Below, one piece after another: positions 34,791 through 48,070 of a DNA stretch of 64,000 nt. The notes under the pieces are model-generated. The model did not search any database. It was not told where the DNA came from and was given only the letters and a program-made list of their open reading frames with translations. Both the position numbers and the translations under genes were made by a program. This DNA comes from Microbacterium sp. VKM Ac-2870 (lineage in GTDB: Bacteria > Actinomycetota > Actinomycetes > Actinomycetales > Microbacteriaceae), in the NCBI RefSeq assembly GCF_015350795.1, contig NZ_JADKSH010000001.1, positions 186,461 through 250,460 on the forward strand, written 5' to 3'. Numbering within the stretch: position 1 is the first letter of the stretch; each line of letters begins with the position of its first letter.

Positions 34791-36932
34791 CTAGGACGCG
34801 GAGCGTCCGAGCCAGAGCACGCCGAGCGGCGGCAGCACGAGAGTCGCGCGACCGTTGTCGTCGGCGTTGACGGTGCCCATGTTGCCGACGCCGGAGCCCC
34901 CGTAGGCCTCGGCATCCGAGTTGAGCAGCTCCGTCCACGCTCCGCCACCCGGCAGGTCCAGTACATAGTCGTGCAGCGGCACGCCGGAGAAGTTGCAGAC
35001 GACGACCACCGCGTTGCCCGCCTGGTCATAGCGAGTGAAGGCGAAGACGTTGGGGTTCCAGATCGGTGCTCCGATACGGGCGAACGCCGTACCGTCGCTG
35101 TCTCGCTCCCACAGCGGCGCGTTGTCGCGGTAGACGCGATTGAGTGCGCTCACGAAGTCGAGAAGCTGGCGGTGGGGCGGCTGATCGAGCATCCACCAGT
35201 CGAGACCTCGTCCCTCCGACCATTCGGAGAGCTGACCGAAGTCCTGCCCCATGAACAGCAGTTGCTTGCCCGGATGGCCCCACATGAAGGCGAGGAATGC
35301 CCGCGTGTTGGCGAGCTTCTGCCAGTGATCGCCCGGCATCCGGGTGAACAGCGTCCCTTTGCCGTGGACGACCTCGTCATGGCTGATCGGCAGGACGAAA
35401 TGCTCGCTGAAGGCGTAGACGAACGAGAACGACAGCTCACCCTCGTGGTGGGCACGGTACATCGGGTCGCGCTTGATGTACTCGAGCGAGTCGTTCATCC
35501 AGCCCATGTTCCACTTCAAACCGAACCCGAGCCCTCCCGCACTGGTGGGTGCGGTGACACCGGGGTAGCTGGTGGACTCCTCCGCGATCATCGCGATGCC
35601 CGGATACCGCTTGTAGGCCGTCGCGTTGACCTCCTGGAGGAAGCGGATGGCTTCGAGGTTCTCCCGACCTCCGTAGATGTTGGGCTCCCACTGGCCCTCT
35701 TCACGGGAGTAGTCCAGGTAGAGCATCGACGCCACGGCATCCACGCGGAGGCCGTCGACGTGAAACTCTTCGAACCAGTACAACGCGTTGGCAACGAGGA
35801 AGTTGCGCACCTCACTGCGGCCGTAGTCGAAGATGAGCGTGCCCCAGTCCTTGTGCTCGCCGCGACGAGGATCGGGGTGCTCGTAGAGCGCGTCGCCGTC
35901 GAAGCGGGCGAGCGCGAACGCGTCCTTCGGGAAATGGCCCGGGACCCAATCCATGATGACGCCGAACCCGGCCTGGTGCAGGCGGTCGATGAGGTAGCGG
36001 AGATCGTCAGGACTGCCGAAGCGGCTGGTCGGGGCGTAGTAGCCGCTGACCTGGTATCCCCATGAACCGCCGAAGGGGTGCTCCGCCAGGGGCAGGAACT
36101 CGACGTGCGTGTACCCGACGTCGCGGAGGTACTCGATCAGCGGTTCCGCGGCGTCGCGGTATCCGAGCCCCGGCCGCCACGAGCCGAGGTGCAGTTCGTA
36201 GGTCGACATAGGCTCGGCGAGCACGTCACGCTCAGCGCGCCCAGACAACCACGCGTCGTCGCCCCACGTGTAGGCGCTTTCGGTGACGACAGATCCCGTC
36301 GCGGGCGGGACTTCGGCGCGCTGCGCCATCGGGTCGGCTTTGAGGATCCATCCGCCATGACGCGTCAGGATCTCGTACTTGTAGACGATGCCGGCAGCCA
36401 ATCCCGGCACGAACAGCTCCCAGACGCCGGTAGAGCCGAGGCTGCGCATCGAGTGCCCCTGGCCGTCCCAGGAGTTGAAATCGCCGACAACGCGCACGGC
36501 GCGCGCGTGGGGTGCCCAGACCGCGAACGATACGCCCGACACGGCGTCGTAGTGGCGTACATGGGCGCCCAGCGCCTGCCAGAGCTGCTCGTGGCGACCT
36601 TCGGCGATGAGATGGCGATCGACATCGCCGAGAGTGGGGAGATGGCGGTAGGGGTCGTCGGCACGATAGTCGGCTCCGCCGTCGTATGACGCGACGAGTT
36701 CGTAGGCGCGGGGTTGTTCAGCGCTGCGCCCCTCCCAGATGCCGGCTCGCACGTGCTCCAAGGTGATGTTCGTGCCGTCGTCGAGGGCGGCGGTCACCGA
36801 TGTCGCCATCGGACGCCGTGCGCGGATGACCCAGCTTCCGTCGGCGCTGCGGTGTGGGCCGAGCACATCGTGCGGCGCGTGGTACGAGCCGGTGGCGACC
36901 GTGTCGAGGATCTCGTCGGATACGTCGCTCAT
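34791..36932 (-). CDS. glgB: 1,4-alpha-glucan branching enzyme
   Basis: GlgB forms alpha-1,6 branches in glycogen or capsular glucan. The 713 residues include an N-terminal CBM48 region (FAVWAPHARAVRVVGDFNSW), a GH13 barrel with nucleophile D398 (DGLRVDAVASMLYLD), acid/base near E451 (AEEST) and the HDE motif (ISHDEVVHGKG). Two adjacent ATGs exist: 36935 overlaps the glgE stop as ATGA, while 36932 lies five bases from AAGGAG and is preferred. It is downstream of glgE in one operon; together they build branched glucan from maltose-1-phosphate. Confidence 0.96.
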   Translation of the reverse strand: MSDVSDEILDTVATGSYHAPHDVLGPHRSADGSWVIRARRPMATSVTAALDDGTNITLEHVRAGIWEGRSAEQPRAYELVASYDGGADYRADDPYRHLPTLGDVDRHLIAEGRHEQLWQALGAHVRHYDAVSGVSFAVWAPHARAVRVVGDFNSWDGQGHSMRSLGSTGVWELFVPGLAAGIVYKYEILTRHGGWILKADPMAQRAEVPPATGSVVTESAYTWGDDAWLSGRAERDVLAEPMSTYELHLGSWRPGLGYRDAAEPLIEYLRDVGYTHVEFLPLAEHPFGGSWGYQVSGYYAPTSRFGSPDDLRYLIDRLHQAGFGVIMDWVPGHFPKDAFALARFDGDALYEHPDPRRGEHKDWGTLIFDYGRSEVRNFLVANALYWFEEFHVDGLRVDAVASMLYLDYSREEGQWEPNIYGGRENLEAIRFLQEVNATAYKRYPGIAMIAEESTSYPGVTAPTSAGGLGFGLKWNMGWMNDSLEYIKRDPMYRAHHEGELSFSFVYAFSEHFVLPISHDEVVHGKGTLFTRMPGDHWQKLANTRAFLAFMWGHPGKQLLFMGQDFGQLSEWSEGRGLDWWMLDQPPHRQLLDFVSALNRVYRDNAPLWERDSDGTAFARIGAPIWNPNVFAFTRYDQAGNAVVVVCNFSGVPLHDYVLDLPGGGAWTELLNSDAEAYGGSGVGNMGTVNADDNGRATLVLPPLGVLWLGRSAS

Positions 36933-39031
36933 CATGACTCCTTCACGTGCAGGATGTGGACGGGTTCGTCGAACGCGTCGAGGCGGACGAAGTTGTCCTG
37001 ATTCCAGGTCCACGTCGCTCCCGTGATGAGGTCTTCGACCACATAGTCGGAGCCGCGCGGCACCCCGAACACGGCGCTGTCGATGTGCACGCTGGTTTGA
37101 CGCGTTGAGTGTGGGTCGACGTTGGCGACGACGATCACGGTGTCGGCCCGTCCGGTCTCGCTCAGGGCGGCCGAAAGGTGCTTCACGTAGACGAGGATCG
37201 CGTCGTCGTCGCTCCAGTGGATGCTCAGATTCCTCAACTGGCGAAGCGCCGGGTGCGCGCGACGAATGTCGTTGAGTCGCGTCAGGTACGGCGCGATCGA
37301 CGTGGCCTCGGATGCCGCAGCATCCCAGTCGCGCATCTTGTACTCGTATTTCTCGTTGTCGATGTTCTCTTCGGAACCGGGCCGCGCGATGTTCTCGACC
37401 AACTCATATCCTGCATACACGCCATACGACGCCCCGGCGGTCGCCGCGAGGGCCGCGCGGATCTTGAACGCGGGCCGTCCGCCGTATTGCAGGTACTCGG
37501 TGAGGATGTCGGGGGTGTTCACGAAGAGATTGGGACGCATGAAATCAGCGGTGTCGTGCGCGATCCACCGGAAGAACTCTTCGAGCTCGGCCTTCGTGTT
37601 GCGCCAGGCGAAGTAGGAGTAGCTCTGCTGGAAACCTGCCTGGGCGAGCGCTTGCAGGGGCGCCGGCCTCGTGAACGCCTCGGCGAGGAAGACGACGTCG
37701 GGGTGTTCCGCGTTCACGGTGGCGATGAGCCACTCCCAGAACTGAAGGGGCTTCGTGTGAGGGTTGTCGACACGGAAGATCTTCACGCCCTGCGCGATCC
37801 AATGCCGGACGATGCGGAGCACTTCCGCGCGGATGCCCTCGGGATCGTTGTCGAAGTTGACGGGGTAGATGTCCTGGTACTTCTTCGGCGGGTTCTCCGC
37901 GTAGGCGATCGAACCGTCGGGAAGCGTCGTGAACCATTCCGGGTGCGCGGTGACCCACGGGTGATCGGGGGCGGCCTGCAGGGCGAGGTCGAGCGCGATC
38001 TCCAGGCCTTCGGCGCGCGCCGCCCGCACGAACGCGCGGAAGTCGGCGAGGGTACCGAGGTCGGGGTGGACGGTGTCATGGCCTCCCGCGGCGGACCCGA
38101 TGGCCCACGGAGAGCCAGGATCGGTCGGCCTCGCATCGAGCGTGTTGTTCGGTCCCTTGCGGTTGACCTCGCCGATCGGGTGGATGGGCGGTAGGTACAG
38201 CACGTCGAAACCCATGGCAGCCACGGCCGGCAGCCGTTTGGCCGCGGTGCGGAAGGTGCCGCTCTTGATCGAACCGTCCTTCAGCCGCCTCGCCCCCTCG
38301 GAGCGGGGGAAGAACTCGTACCAGGCACCGACACCGGCGCGCTCACGCTCCACGAGCAGCTCCCGGTCGCGACCGATCGTGAGCAGCGACTGCAGAGGAC
38401 GTGCGCCGAAGAAGCCCGCGATCGCGGGGTCGCGGACGACGCGCAACGCCGCATCGTCATCGATCTCGGCGTCGCGGAGCGTCGCGGCCGCGGCCATGAG
38501 GGCGCGGCGTTCGGACGCGGCACGATCTTTCTGCGGCGCAGCGGCGGTGAACAGTCGGGCACCCATCTCGCGCATGAGGGCGGAGTCGACGCCTGCGGCG
38601 ATCTTGAGGTCGGCAGCGTGCTCCCACGTCGCGAAGTCGTCGCCGAACGCCTCAAAACGGAAACGCCATACCCCCTCTTCCAGGGGGGCGACCTGCACGC
38701 TCCAGCGGTCGAAGCCGTCGCCAAGCGGGGACAGGCGGTGCAATGACTCGTGGCCCGAGGGTGAGAACAGACGCAGATGCACGCCGATGAGGTCGTGACC
38801 CTCGCGGAATGCCGTGACGACGAAGGGGACGACCTCGCCGGAGAAGGCCGAGGGGCGATACTCCTCGCCGGGCACCGAAGGGTGCGGGTGGGCCATGGGG
38901 ATGCGCCCCGCGCGCGTGTCGGACGCTGTCAGCCACGGATCGGCGACGCGAAGCGGAAGCGGCGCGGAACTGCGGAAAGGGGGCGTCGTGGGGGAGGAAA
39001 CGGGAGGAGCAGAGCGCGTCATCGAAGCCAC
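36932..39031 (-). CDS. glgE: alpha-1,4-glucan:maltose-1-phosphate maltosyltransferase
   Basis: GlgE extends alpha-1,4-glucans using maltose-1-phosphate, a route typical of actinobacteria. The 699 residues show an N-terminal beta domain, then a GH13 core with LPPIHPIGEVNRKG, the nucleophile in KIFRVDNPHTKP and the acid/base in VFLAEAFTRP, and a C-terminal beta domain. The start is taken as GTG 39031 because it lies six bases after TAGGTT; an ATG at 39022 is the alternative. Its stop overlaps the glgB start. Confidence 0.95.
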   Translation of the reverse strand: MASMTRSAPPVSSPTTPPFRSSAPLPLRVADPWLTASDTRAGRIPMAHPHPSVPGEEYRPSAFSGEVVPFVVTAFREGHDLIGVHLRLFSPSGHESLHRLSPLGDGFDRWSVQVAPLEEGVWRFRFEAFGDDFATWEHAADLKIAAGVDSALMREMGARLFTAAAPQKDRAASERRALMAAAATLRDAEIDDDAALRVVRDPAIAGFFGARPLQSLLTIGRDRELLVERERAGVGAWYEFFPRSEGARRLKDGSIKSGTFRTAAKRLPAVAAMGFDVLYLPPIHPIGEVNRKGPNNTLDARPTDPGSPWAIGSAAGGHDTVHPDLGTLADFRAFVRAARAEGLEIALDLALQAAPDHPWVTAHPEWFTTLPDGSIAYAENPPKKYQDIYPVNFDNDPEGIRAEVLRIVRHWIAQGVKIFRVDNPHTKPLQFWEWLIATVNAEHPDVVFLAEAFTRPAPLQALAQAGFQQSYSYFAWRNTKAELEEFFRWIAHDTADFMRPNLFVNTPDILTEYLQYGGRPAFKIRAALAATAGASYGVYAGYELVENIARPGSEENIDNEKYEYKMRDWDAAASEATSIAPYLTRLNDIRRAHPALRQLRNLSIHWSDDDAILVYVKHLSAALSETGRADTVIVVANVDPHSTRQTSVHIDSAVFGVPRGSDYVVEDLITGATWTWNQDNFVRLDAFDEPVHILHVKES

Positions 39032-39037
39032 GTTTCG

Positions 39038-39043
39038 AACCTA
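39038..39043 (-). promoter_or_regulatory. leaderless promoter of glgE (-10 TAGGTT)
   Basis: On the minus strand TAGGTT is followed by six bases and GTG at 39031. The spacing supports the GTG over the ATG three codons on. Confidence 0.5.
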
Positions 39044-39104
39044 CCGTCGAAGCCGACGGATGCGCACCACTCGCCTGGGGCCTTGTTTTTCAGGGGCGAA
39101 CCTG

Positions 39105-41222
39105 TCACTGCATACGGAAAAGGTGCAGCGCGGTTCCCGGAAGCGTCAGCTTCTCACCGGGAGCGAACACACGCTCGTGTTCGTCGGGCCGCTCCGGAAC
39201 ACTCGACCAGAGCGACACGAATGCTGCGACGCCGTCGATGCGAGGCAGGGTGACCTCCACAGGCCGTTCGGTGCCGTGGACGATCAAGAGGATGCGGTTG
39301 GGCGCCTCTTCCTCGGGGGTCGATGCTGCGTCGTATTGCAAGGTTCGGTGCGCCGGATCGGTCCAGCGTTCGATCGACATGGTGTCGCCGTGCTCGTCGT
39401 ACCAGTCGATCACCGAGGCGCTGGGCACGACGAGCGCATCCCGAGCGAATCGGCGAGGCCGCAGGGCCGGGTTGTCGCGTCGCAGCTCGACGAGGCGACG
39501 GACGTGGGCCAGCAGGTCCTCTTGCCAGGCGGCGTGATCCCAGTCGACCCACGTCAACGGTGAGTCGTGACAGTACGGGTTGTTATTGCCGCGCTGAGTG
39601 CGCCCGAACTCGTCACCTGCTGTGATCATCGGGACCCCGGCCGACAGCAGGAGCGTTCCCACCAGATTGCGCATCGCCTTCCGACGCGTGGCGAGCACGC
39701 CCGGGTCGTCGGTGGCTCCCTCCGCACCGTGGTTGAAGGAGCGATTGGTGTCGGCGCCGTCACGGTTCTGTTCGCCGTTGCCGAGGTTGTGCTTGACGTC
39801 GTACGAGACGAGATCGCGGAGCGTGAAGCCGTCGTGTGCGGTGACGAAGTTGATGCTCGCGAGCGGACCGCGCTCGGCGCTGAACGTGTTCGACGAGCCC
39901 GCGAGCCGCGTCGCGAACCCGCCGATCCCCACCGGCGAGACGGCCGCCCGGCGGGCGTAGTCGATGTCGCTGAGCCAGAAGTTGCGCACGCGGTCGCGGT
40001 AGCGGTCATTCCACTCAGACCAGCCCGCGCCGAAGTTGCCCGTCTGCCACCCGCCCATTCCGACGTCCCACGGCTCCGCGATCATCTTCAGTCCGGCCAG
40101 CGCCGGGTCGTCGATGATCGCGCGGAGCAGGGGATGCTGCGGATCGAAGGAGTTCGCAGCATCTCGGCCCAGCGTCGCGGCCAGATCGAAACGGAAGCCG
40201 TCGACCTGCACCTCCTGCGCCCAGTACCGCAGCGAGTCGAGCACCAGGCGTGCAGTGGCATCCGTCGCCGTGTTCACCGAGTTGCCGCATCCGGTGACGT
40301 CGACGTATGCCCCGTCATCCTGCTGGCGGTAGTACCCGCGGTTGTCGATACCGCGCAGGCTCGATCGCGGACCGCCGAGGCCGAGCTCGGACGTGTGGTT
40401 GTAGACGACGTCGAGAATGACCTCGATGCCGGCCGCGTGCAGGTCGCGCACCATCGTCTTGACTTCGCGCAGGACGGCGCCCGGCCCCGCGGCGACGGCG
40501 TCGGCGGTGGCGTACGGGGCATGCGGGGTGAAGAAGTTGAGGGAGTTGTAGCCCCAATAGTTGGTAAGGCCCTGATTCAGCAGACGCGGCTCGGTCTCGA
40601 ACGCGTGGATGGGCAGCAACTCGACAGCTGTCACCCCCAGTTCCCTGAGATGCGCGATCATCGCGGGATGGCCGAGGCCCGCGTAGGTGCCGTGCAGTGC
40701 CGGGGGGATACCCGGATGCCGCTTTGTCAGCCCCTTGACGTGGGCTTCGTAGATGACCGTCCGATCCATCGGCACGCTCGGCCGTGAGACGCCGCGCCAG
40801 TCGAATGCGTCGTCGACGACGGCGGAACGCCACTGCCCGAGGCGCACCGGGACCAGACCGCGCGCGTAGGGGTCGATGAGAAGAGTCTCGGGGTTGAAGG
40901 TGCGCCCCGGCCCGGAGGGTCCGTCGACCCGCAGTGCGTAGCGCGCACCGACGCGCAGATCGGGCGTGGTCACCTCCCAGACGTCGTCACCGGCGGGAAT
41001 GAGCGGCAGAGTCCCGGTGATCCAGTCGAGGTCCTCGCCATCGAAGAGCACCAGCTCGACCGCCGTGGCTTCTTCCGACCAGACGCGCAGCGTGCCGCCG
41101 TCGGCACCGATCGTCACGCCCATCCGGTCGTACGCTGATCCGACGAGCGCCGGAGGAGTGCTGTCGGCGTCGTCGACCACGGCGACGGCGGATGTGGGAT
41201 CGGACGGCTTCGGGCTTGGCAT
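39105..41222 (-). CDS. glgX: glycogen debranching enzyme GlgX
   Basis: GlgX hydrolyses alpha-1,6 branches during glycogen breakdown. The 705 residues comprise a CBM48 domain (GTLRVWSEEATAVELVLFDG) and a GH13 isoamylase core with VYNHTSE, DGFRFDLAATLGRD, MIAEPWDVG and TAHDGFTLRD. The ATG at 41222 lies seven bases from TACTCT. It is upstream of and on the same strand as glgE-glgB, with 73 bases between, so all three enzymes of glucan turnover are adjacent but glgE has its own promoter. Confidence 0.95.
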   Translation of the reverse strand: MPSPKPSDPTSAVAVVDDADSTPPALVGSAYDRMGVTIGADGGTLRVWSEEATAVELVLFDGEDLDWITGTLPLIPAGDDVWEVTTPDLRVGARYALRVDGPSGPGRTFNPETLLIDPYARGLVPVRLGQWRSAVVDDAFDWRGVSRPSVPMDRTVIYEAHVKGLTKRHPGIPPALHGTYAGLGHPAMIAHLRELGVTAVELLPIHAFETEPRLLNQGLTNYWGYNSLNFFTPHAPYATADAVAAGPGAVLREVKTMVRDLHAAGIEVILDVVYNHTSELGLGGPRSSLRGIDNRGYYRQQDDGAYVDVTGCGNSVNTATDATARLVLDSLRYWAQEVQVDGFRFDLAATLGRDAANSFDPQHPLLRAIIDDPALAGLKMIAEPWDVGMGGWQTGNFGAGWSEWNDRYRDRVRNFWLSDIDYARRAAVSPVGIGGFATRLAGSSNTFSAERGPLASINFVTAHDGFTLRDLVSYDVKHNLGNGEQNRDGADTNRSFNHGAEGATDDPGVLATRRKAMRNLVGTLLLSAGVPMITAGDEFGRTQRGNNNPYCHDSPLTWVDWDHAAWQEDLLAHVRRLVELRRDNPALRPRRFARDALVVPSASVIDWYDEHGDTMSIERWTDPAHRTLQYDAASTPEEEAPNRILLIVHGTERPVEVTLPRIDGVAAFVSLWSSVPERPDEHERVFAPGEKLTLPGTALHLFRMQ

Positions 41223-41228
41223 GCGCTC

Positions 41229-41235
41229 TAGAGTA
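41229..41235. promoter_or_regulatory. overlapping divergent -10 boxes of glgX and the cysteine desulfurase
   Basis: On the plus strand TAGAGT spans 41229-41234; on the minus strand TACTCT spans 41235-41230. The two -10 boxes share five base pairs, so RNA polymerase cannot open both promoters at once. Confidence 0.5.
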
Positions 41236-41276
41236 GTGAGGCGGTGAAGCCGCGTCGTCACGAGTGCGGGAGCGTC

Positions 41277-42455
41277 ATGTCGATCTACTTCGACCATGCA
41301 GCGTCGTCGCCATTGCGAAGCACGGCGCGCGACGCGTGGATCGCGGCATCCGCACTCGTGGGCAACGCCTCGTCGGTGCACGGGGCCGGTCAGGCCGCGC
41401 GCCGACTCTTGGAGGAGTCGCGCGAGAAGATCGCGGCGGTGTTGGTCTGCGATCCCATCGAGGTTGTGCTGACCTCGGGCGGTACCGAAGCGATCAACCT
41501 CGCTCTGAAGGGGTTGTGGTGGGCGCGCCCCGAAAGTTCTTCGGCGATCGTGCTGCCGGACGGTGAGCATCACGCGACGCTGGACACGGTCGGTTGGCTC
41601 CAGACTCAGGGCGCTAGCGTCCGACGCGTCGCACTCGATGCCGCGGGGACGATTGCGCCCGCGGCCTTTGCCGATGCGCTCAGCACCGACGACCCCGCAG
41701 CGGTGGCGACCGCGCTCGTCGCCAACAACGAGGTGGGAACCGTGCAGGACGTCGCGGCGCTGGGCGCGGCGGCAGCCCACGCCGCCGTTCCGCTGCACCT
41801 GGACGCCGTCGGAGCGATGGGCCACCTTCCCGTCTCGTTCTCGGCGTGGAGGGGGGATGCCGCGGGCCCCGCCGGCTTGGTGGCGATGAGCATCTCAGGG
41901 CACAAGGTCGGCGCGCCCGTCGGCACCGGCGCGCTCGTCGTGTCGAGACACGCCCGCATCGCCCCGCTGGTCCACGGCGGCGGACAGCAGCGCGGCCTGC
42001 GGTCGGGAACTCAGGACGTCGCCGGCGCCGCAGCCCTGGCCGTGGCCCTCGAAGAGGCAGAAGCCGAACGCGTGAACGAAACGGTACGCCTGCGCGAACT
42101 CGCCGACCGACTCGTCGCCGGCCTCCGTCGGGCGGTACCCGCCGCGGAAATGCTCGGAGATGTCGAGCACCGCCTGGCCGGCAACGTCCACGTGCACTTT
42201 CCGGGGGCCGCCGGGGAGACCATGTTGTTCCTGCTCGATCAGGCGGGAATCTCCGTCTCGACGGGTTCCGCCTGTCAGGCCGGCGTCGCCGAGCCGTCAC
42301 ACGTCGTGCTCGCGCTCGGGCGTGACGAGCGGGTGGCGCGCTCGGTGCTGCGGATCACCCTGGGCCGCACGAGCACCGACGACGATGTGGACGCGTTGCT
42401 GGCCGCTCTGCCGGTGACGTACGCGCGAGCGGTGGCAGCGGGCGGCGCGCGCTGA
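41277..42455 (+). CDS. cysteine desulfurase (NifS/IscS class)
   Basis: This PLP enzyme removes sulfur from cysteine for tRNA thiolation and Fe-S clusters. The 392 residues show the PLP lysine K210 (SISGHKVGAPVGTGAL) and the mobile catalytic cysteine C333 (STGSACQAG). The neighbouring mnmA uses the released sulfur on tRNA, which suggests the partner. The ATG at 41277 follows GGAG; a GTG at 41244 nine bases after TAGAGT is a less likely start. Confidence 0.93.
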   Translation: MSIYFDHAASSPLRSTARDAWIAASALVGNASSVHGAGQAARRLLEESREKIAAVLVCDPIEVVLTSGGTEAINLALKGLWWARPESSSAIVLPDGEHHATLDTVGWLQTQGASVRRVALDAAGTIAPAAFADALSTDDPAAVATALVANNEVGTVQDVAALGAAAAHAAVPLHLDAVGAMGHLPVSFSAWRGDAAGPAGLVAMSISGHKVGAPVGTGALVVSRHARIAPLVHGGGQQRGLRSGTQDVAGAAALAVALEEAEAERVNETVRLRELADRLVAGLRRAVPAAEMLGDVEHRLAGNVHVHFPGAAGETMLFLLDQAGISVSTGSACQAGVAEPSHVVLALGRDERVARSVLRITLGRTSTDDDVDALLAALPVTYARAVAAGGAR

Positions 42456-42482
42456 TCCAGCGCCTTCTCATCGAGGAGCTCG

Positions 42483-42488
42483 TAAACT
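42483..42488 (+). promoter_or_regulatory. leaderless promoter of mnmA (-10 TAAACT)
   Basis: TAAACT is followed by GGAAGG (six bases) and ATG at 42495. The purine run touches the ATG and is too close to act as a ribosome-binding site. Confidence 0.5.
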
Positions 42489-42494
42489 GGAAGG

Positions 42495-45990
<3,496 letters not shown>

Positions 45991-45996
45991 TCCGCC

Positions 45997-47712
45997 TCAG
46001 GCGTGCGGCGGCTGCGTGAGGTTCAGCAGCGAGTCGCGCACCTGACGGCGCAGCACCTTGCCGATGAGCGACTTCGGGAGTTCGTCCACAACGAAGATCC
46101 GTCGCGGCACCTTGTACGGCGTCAAGATGGCGCGCACGTAGTCGCGGATGGCGTCGGTGTCGGTGTCGGCTGACGGGTCGAGCACCACGGCGGCGACCAC
46201 TTCTTCGCCCGAATGCCCGCTGGGCAGTCCCACCACCGCGGCATCCACGACGTGCGGATGCTGACGGAGCGCGTTTTCGACCTCCGTCGGGGCGACGTTG
46301 AACCCGCCCGTGATGATGAGTTCCTTGATGCGGTCGACGATGCGGACGAATCCGTCCTCGTCTATCTGCACGATGTCTCCGGTGCGGAACCAGCCGTCGA
46401 CGAAGACCGCCTGGGTGGCCTCCGGCTTGCCGTAGTAACCCTGGAACACCTGTGGCCCGCGTACGAGAAGCTCCCCGCGTTCGCCCGCCGGCACGTCGGT
46501 GGACGGATGATCGGGATCGACGACGCGGCATTCGGTGCCGGGAAGCGGGAGGCCGATCGTGCCGGCGCGACGGTTGTCGGCAACCGGGTTCGCCATCAGA
46601 ACGGGCGAACACTCCGACAGCCCGTAGCCCTCGACGAGGTAGCCTCCGGTCGCCTCCTCGAAGGGCACGACCAGCTCGTGGGGGAGCGCCATCGCTCCCG
46701 AGATCGCCACCTCGGTACCCGCGAGCGAGACTCCGGCCGCGCGGGCCGCTTTCAGCAGCCGGTCGGCGATCGGTGGCACGAGGGGGAGGAAGGTCGCCGG
46801 GTGCTTCTTCGTCACCGCGAGCACCAGGTCGGGCTCGAAGCGGGGGAACAGCACGAGGCGCGCCCCCATCGACATCGCGAAGGTCAGGCACAGGGTCAGT
46901 CCGTACGCGTGGAACATCGGCAGCACGGCGTAGACCACGCATCCCTTGCCTCGCTGGATCTGCGGCACCCACGCCTGCGCCTGGCGGGCGTTCGCGAGCA
47001 GGTTGCGGTGAGTGAGGACCGCGCCTTTCGGGGTTCCCGTCGTGCCGCTCGTGTACTGGATGATCGCCACGTCGTCGGTCACCGGGCGGGGAAAGGATGC
47101 CGGCAGCGCGGGCGATTGCACCACGCGCTCCCACGGGATCGCGCTCATGGTGCGTTCGGTCAGCGCCGCGCGCGACTCGCGCGCCTTGGCAACCGGCAGG
47201 TGCAGCGCCCAGCGGAGGGAGACCGGCATCGCGCGCGTGATGTCGACGCTGATCAGCGTGGTCACGGCGAGGTCGGACGGGAACTCCTGGACGGTGCGCA
47301 CCACCTTGCTCCAGACGATCGCCGCCTTCGCGCCGTGGTCCTCGAACTGCTTGCGCAGCTCGCGCGGCGTGTAGAGCGGGTTGTGCTCGACGGCGATCGC
47401 GCCGATCCGCAGAATCGCGTAGAAGGCGATGATGTGCTGAGGGCAGTTGGGGAGGACGATCGCGACTCTGTCGCCCGTGCTCACCCCCAGCTCGCGCAGG
47501 CCCGCTGCAGCGCGGTCGATCGCCTGCACGAGTTCGCGATAGGACGTCGTCCGCCCGAAGAACTGCAACGCGGGAGCGTCCGGGTAGTCGCGGGCGGAGG
47601 CGTCGACGATGTCGAGCAGCGAACCTGTGACGGGCTCGAGGTCGGCAGGCACGCCCGCGGCGTAGCTGGCGATCCAGGGGCGGGGAGGGTCGTAGGAGGG
47701 CGCGCTGCTCAC
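45997..47712 (-). CDS. long-chain fatty acid-CoA ligase (AMP-forming)
   Basis: The 571-residue enzyme activates fatty acids to acyl-CoA via acyl-adenylate. Visible are the P-loop YTSGTTGTPKGAVLTH at 220-235, GYGLSECSP, GWFRTGDI and the C-terminal catalytic lysine in PKSLIGKVLRR. It resembles FadD-type proteins of Micrococcales. GTG at 47712 lies seven bases from TAGGCT. It is convergent with ligA, with six bases between stops. Confidence 0.92.
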   Translation of the reverse strand: MSSAPSYDPPRPWIASYAAGVPADLEPVTGSLLDIVDASARDYPDAPALQFFGRTTSYRELVQAIDRAAAGLRELGVSTGDRVAIVLPNCPQHIIAFYAILRIGAIAVEHNPLYTPRELRKQFEDHGAKAAIVWSKVVRTVQEFPSDLAVTTLISVDITRAMPVSLRWALHLPVAKARESRAALTERTMSAIPWERVVQSPALPASFPRPVTDDVAIIQYTSGTTGTPKGAVLTHRNLLANARQAQAWVPQIQRGKGCVVYAVLPMFHAYGLTLCLTFAMSMGARLVLFPRFEPDLVLAVTKKHPATFLPLVPPIADRLLKAARAAGVSLAGTEVAISGAMALPHELVVPFEEATGGYLVEGYGLSECSPVLMANPVADNRRAGTIGLPLPGTECRVVDPDHPSTDVPAGERGELLVRGPQVFQGYYGKPEATQAVFVDGWFRTGDIVQIDEDGFVRIVDRIKELIITGGFNVAPTEVENALRQHPHVVDAAVVGLPSGHSGEEVVAAVVLDPSADTDTDAIRDYVRAILTPYKVPRRIFVVDELPKSLIGKVLRRQVRDSLLNLTQPPHA

Positions 47713-47719
47713 GCCGGTC

Positions 47720-47725
47720 AGCCTA
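47720..47725 (-). promoter_or_regulatory. leaderless promoter of the acyl-CoA ligase (-10 TAGGCT)
   Basis: On the minus strand TAGGCT is followed by seven bases and GTG at 47712. It is back to back with the gatC promoter 33 bases away. Confidence 0.5.
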
Positions 47726-47758
47726 GCCGCCGTGAGAAGTCTGCCGAAGGCGGCCGAC

Positions 47759-47764
47759 TAGAAT
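47759..47764 (+). promoter_or_regulatory. leaderless promoter of gatCAB (-10 TAGAAT)
   Basis: TAGAAT is followed by six bases and GTG at 47771. Confidence 0.55.
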
Positions 47765-47770
47765 CGAGGG

Positions 47771-48070
47771 GTGTCTGAAATCACCCCTGAACTCGTTCGC
47801 CATCTCGGCGTTCTGGCCCGGATTCAGCTCGACGATGACGAAGTGGAGCGCCTGACCGGCCAGCTCTCGGTCATCGTCGACAACATCGCCAAGGTCTCCG
47901 AAGTGGCGACCCCCGACGTACCCGCGACCAGCCACCCCATCCCGCTCGAGAATGTCTTCCGTCCAGATGTGGTGGGTCAGATGCTGACGGTTGAGCAGGT
48001 GCTCCAGAACGCTCCGGATGCCGCGGACAACCGTTTCCGCGTGACCGCGATCCTGGGAGAAGAGCAGTGA
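47771..48070 (+). CDS. gatC: Asp/Glu-tRNA amidotransferase subunit C
   Basis: GatC is the 99-residue scaffold that stabilises GatA in the GatCAB complex, which converts Glu-tRNA(Gln) and Asp-tRNA(Asn) to the amidated forms. The family pattern is visible ([20 protein letters not shown], then the LRPD-like VFRPDVVG). The stop overlaps the gatA start by four bases. Confidence 0.95.
   Translation: MSEITPELVRHLGVLARIQLDDDEVERLTGQLSVIVDNIAKVSEVATPDVPATSHPIPLENVFRPDVVGQMLTVEQVLQNAPDAADNRFRVTAILGEEQ

Noticed and set aside
39044..39104. T-rich stretch with weak pairing between glgX and glgE
   Set aside because: The pairing is interrupted by several bulges, so I do not call it a terminator.
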